Origin: Verrucomicrobiota bacterium
GTDB taxonomy: Bacteria; Verrucomicrobiota; Verrucomicrobiia; Opitutales; UBA2995
Reading direction: 5' to 3'
DNA: 7,666 nucleotides
NCBI GenBank assembly: GCA_027297085.1
Contig: JAPUIL010000555.1
Coordinates: 1-7,666 of the forward strand
Shown here: piece after piece, positions 6,935 through 7,666 of the stretch
How positions within the stretch are numbered: position 1 is the stretch's first letter
Layout: each line of letters opens with the position of its first letter
Notes under the pieces: generated by a model
Databases searched by the model: none
Told to the model about the DNA's origin: nothing
The model's input: the letters and a program-made list of their open reading frames with translations, nothing else
Translations under genes and position numbers: made by a program

Positions 6935-7010
6935 GCGGAGCCATACGGGGTCAGCGGAACCATATGGGGTCGGAGCCATATGCGGAGCCATATGGGAGCC
7001 ATATAGGGTC
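6935..7010 (+). repeat. Tandem array of about five degenerate GGAGCCATATGGGGTC units
   Basis: Units begin at about 6935 (GCGGAGCCATACGGGGTCA), 6954 (GCGGAACCATATGGGGTC), 6972 (GGAGCCATAT, cut short), 6982 (GCGGAGCCATATGGG) and 6995 (GGAGCCATATAGGGTC). All are on the plus strand, and the last runs into the RAYT leader repeat. The truncated units show repeated slippage or partial insertion. There are no unique spacers, so it is not CRISPR. Confidence 0.75.
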
Positions 7011-7042
7011 ATGTCTTCATTATTGACAAAAATCAATTGAGC
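7006..7042 (+). repeat. 37-bp direct repeat, left copy (RAYT leader)
   Basis: It starts GGGTCATGTCTTCATTATTG and ends ACAAAAATCAATTGAGC, ending 16 nt before the RAYT start codon. It matches 7446-7482 at 35 of 37 bases (differences at 7013/7453 and 7023/7463), exactly 440 bp apart. Confidence 0.9.
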
Positions 7043-7058
7043 ATCTTTTTTCCTCTAC

Positions 7059-7574
7059 ATGGCGCGGAAGTTGAGAGTGGAGTACCCTGGAGCGTGTTAT
7101 CACGTTATTAACCGTGGTAACTTCCAATCCAAAATCTTTTTAGCCAAGGGTGCGGCCGAGGCGTTTGAAAGAACCTTGTTTCAAGCCTGTGAACGCTTTG
7201 GTTGGAAGCTGAGCGCCTATGTAATCATGAGCAACCACTTCCACTTGGCTGTGGAAACTCCGGAGCCGAATCTGAGCCTCGGCATGAAATGGTTACAAGG
7301 CACCTGGGTGATGCGAAACAACCGATTTCGGCGTCGAACCGGACGACCGTTCCAGGGCCGTTTTAAAGGAATCCTCCTCGAACCCGAAGCCCTGGTACCT
7401 GTGACCAGCTATATACATCTCAATCCTCAAAGGGTGCAGCCGATGGGGTCATATCTTCATTATGGACAAAAATCAATTGAGCCTTCCGCCTTTAATTATT
7501 GCCCTCTTTCTCCAACACTTATTCAGTTCTATTTTTCCGAACCCGGAACTCTCTTTTTAATCCCCCATGTGTAG
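7059..7574 (+). CDS. RAYT (Y1_Tnp, HUH) transposase with replaced 3' end
   Basis: This is a REP-associated tyrosine transposase of the IS200/IS605-related HUH family. It would cut and join single-stranded DNA at cognate palindromic repeats through a Tyr. Residues 1-127 are well preserved: YHVINRGN (14-21), the HUH site H60-F-H62 in MSNHFHLAVET, the basic helix MRNNRFRRRTGRPFQGRFKG (85-104), and Y118 in SYIHLNP, the expected catalytic Tyr. From about residue 128 the protein is translated from a second copy of the leader repeat (MGSYLHYGQKSIEPSAF) and then unrelated sequence, up to TAG 7572-7574. The usual C-terminal region is missing. All core catalytic residues remain, so some activity is possible, but a decayed gene is more likely. 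The ATG at 7059 has no visible Shine-Dalgarno sequence; the leader carries the 37-bp repeat and a GGGTCA box. Confidence 0.85.
   Translation: MARKLRVEYPGACYHVINRGNFQSKIFLAKGAAEAFERTLFQACERFGWKLSAYVIMSNHFHLAVETPEPNLSLGMKWLQGTWVMRNNRFRRRTGRPFQGRFKGILLEPEALVPVTSYIHLNPQRVQPMGSYLHYGQKSIEPSAFNYCPLSPTLIQFYFSEPGTLFLIPHV
7446..7482 (+). repeat. 37-bp direct repeat, right copy (inside RAYT frame)
   Basis: This second copy of 7006-7042 has 2 mismatches in 37. It begins where transposase similarity ends. It is preceded by GCCGATGGGGTC, which resembles the GCCATATGGGGTC of the tandem array, so the match may start a few bases earlier. Confidence 0.9.
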
Positions 7575-7614
7575 CGTTAAAAAGAAAAAAGGACTGGGAG
7601 AATCGACACAAAAA

Positions 7615-7666
7615 ATGACCGCCAATTTTGACAGATATTACGCCGAGCTTCAAAAAAATCCTGTTG
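7615..7666 (+). CDS. Possible start of a downstream gene, 3' partial
   Basis: ATG 7615 opens a frame reading MTANFDRYYAELQKNPV to the window edge. The frame is also open upstream to ATG 7567 (MCSVKKKKGLGESTQK...). GGGAG at 7596-7600 is a possible but rather distant ribosome site for 7615. Seventeen residues are too few to name a family. Confidence 0.4.
   Translation, partial: MTANFDRYYAELQKNPV

Noticed and set aside
6935..7010. CRISPR array
   Set aside because: Units are 10-19 bp, degenerate and head to tail with no unique spacers, and there are no cas genes.

Overview
The window reads like accessory DNA from a bacterium of the Planctomycetes-Verrucomicrobia-Chlamydiae (PVC) group, most plausibly Verrucomicrobiota, Lentisphaerota or Kiritimatiellota. 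This is inferred from two unrelated sulfatase genes (one only a fragment), two REP-associated tyrosine transposases (RAYTs), and many short GGGGTCA-type repeats. The assignment rests on gene content and is not proven. No rRNA, tRNA or CRISPR array was seen.

Layout, left to right. (1) 2-1330 (+): a formylglycine-type sulfatase that enters from the left edge. (2) About 1466-1937: an island of RAYT debris with a GGGGTCA box, a transposase N-terminus cut off at about codon 41, and degenerate repeats. It ends at an inverted GGGGAC-type motif. (3) About 2066-2387 (+): a probable small decayed gene readable only by changing frame twice. It is followed directly, after one TAG codon in the same frame, by (4) 2388-3479 (+), an RlmM-like 2'-O-ribose rRNA methyltransferase with a TTG start. 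(5) About 3475-3768 (+): the C-terminal remnant of a second sulfatase, abutting the methyltransferase stop. (6) 3839-3880: a GGGGTCA repeat cluster. (7) 6691-3851 (-): a two-gene operon of a FAD/NAD(P) disulfide oxidoreductase, then a radical SAM protein. (8) 6935-7010: a tandem array of a degenerate 16-bp GGAGCCATATGGGGTC unit. (9) 7059-7574 (+): a second RAYT whose 3' part is replaced by a second copy of its own upstream repeat. (10) The first codons of a possible gene at the right edge.

The most notable biology is the minus-strand pair. A radical SAM enzyme with extra conserved-looking cysteines and a hydrophobic stretch is co-transcribed with a flavoprotein that keeps the redox disulfide but has Tyr where lipoamide dehydrogenases have the catalytic His. 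This suggests an uncharacterised redox-coupled radical reaction. The pair is bracketed by related repeat clusters in the same orientation, and one of these supplies the radical SAM stop codon.

The second theme is genome remodelling. Almost every gene break in the window lies at or near a GGGGTC-type motif linked to the RAYT genes, which suggests that these repeats are where DNA was joined, lost or inserted.
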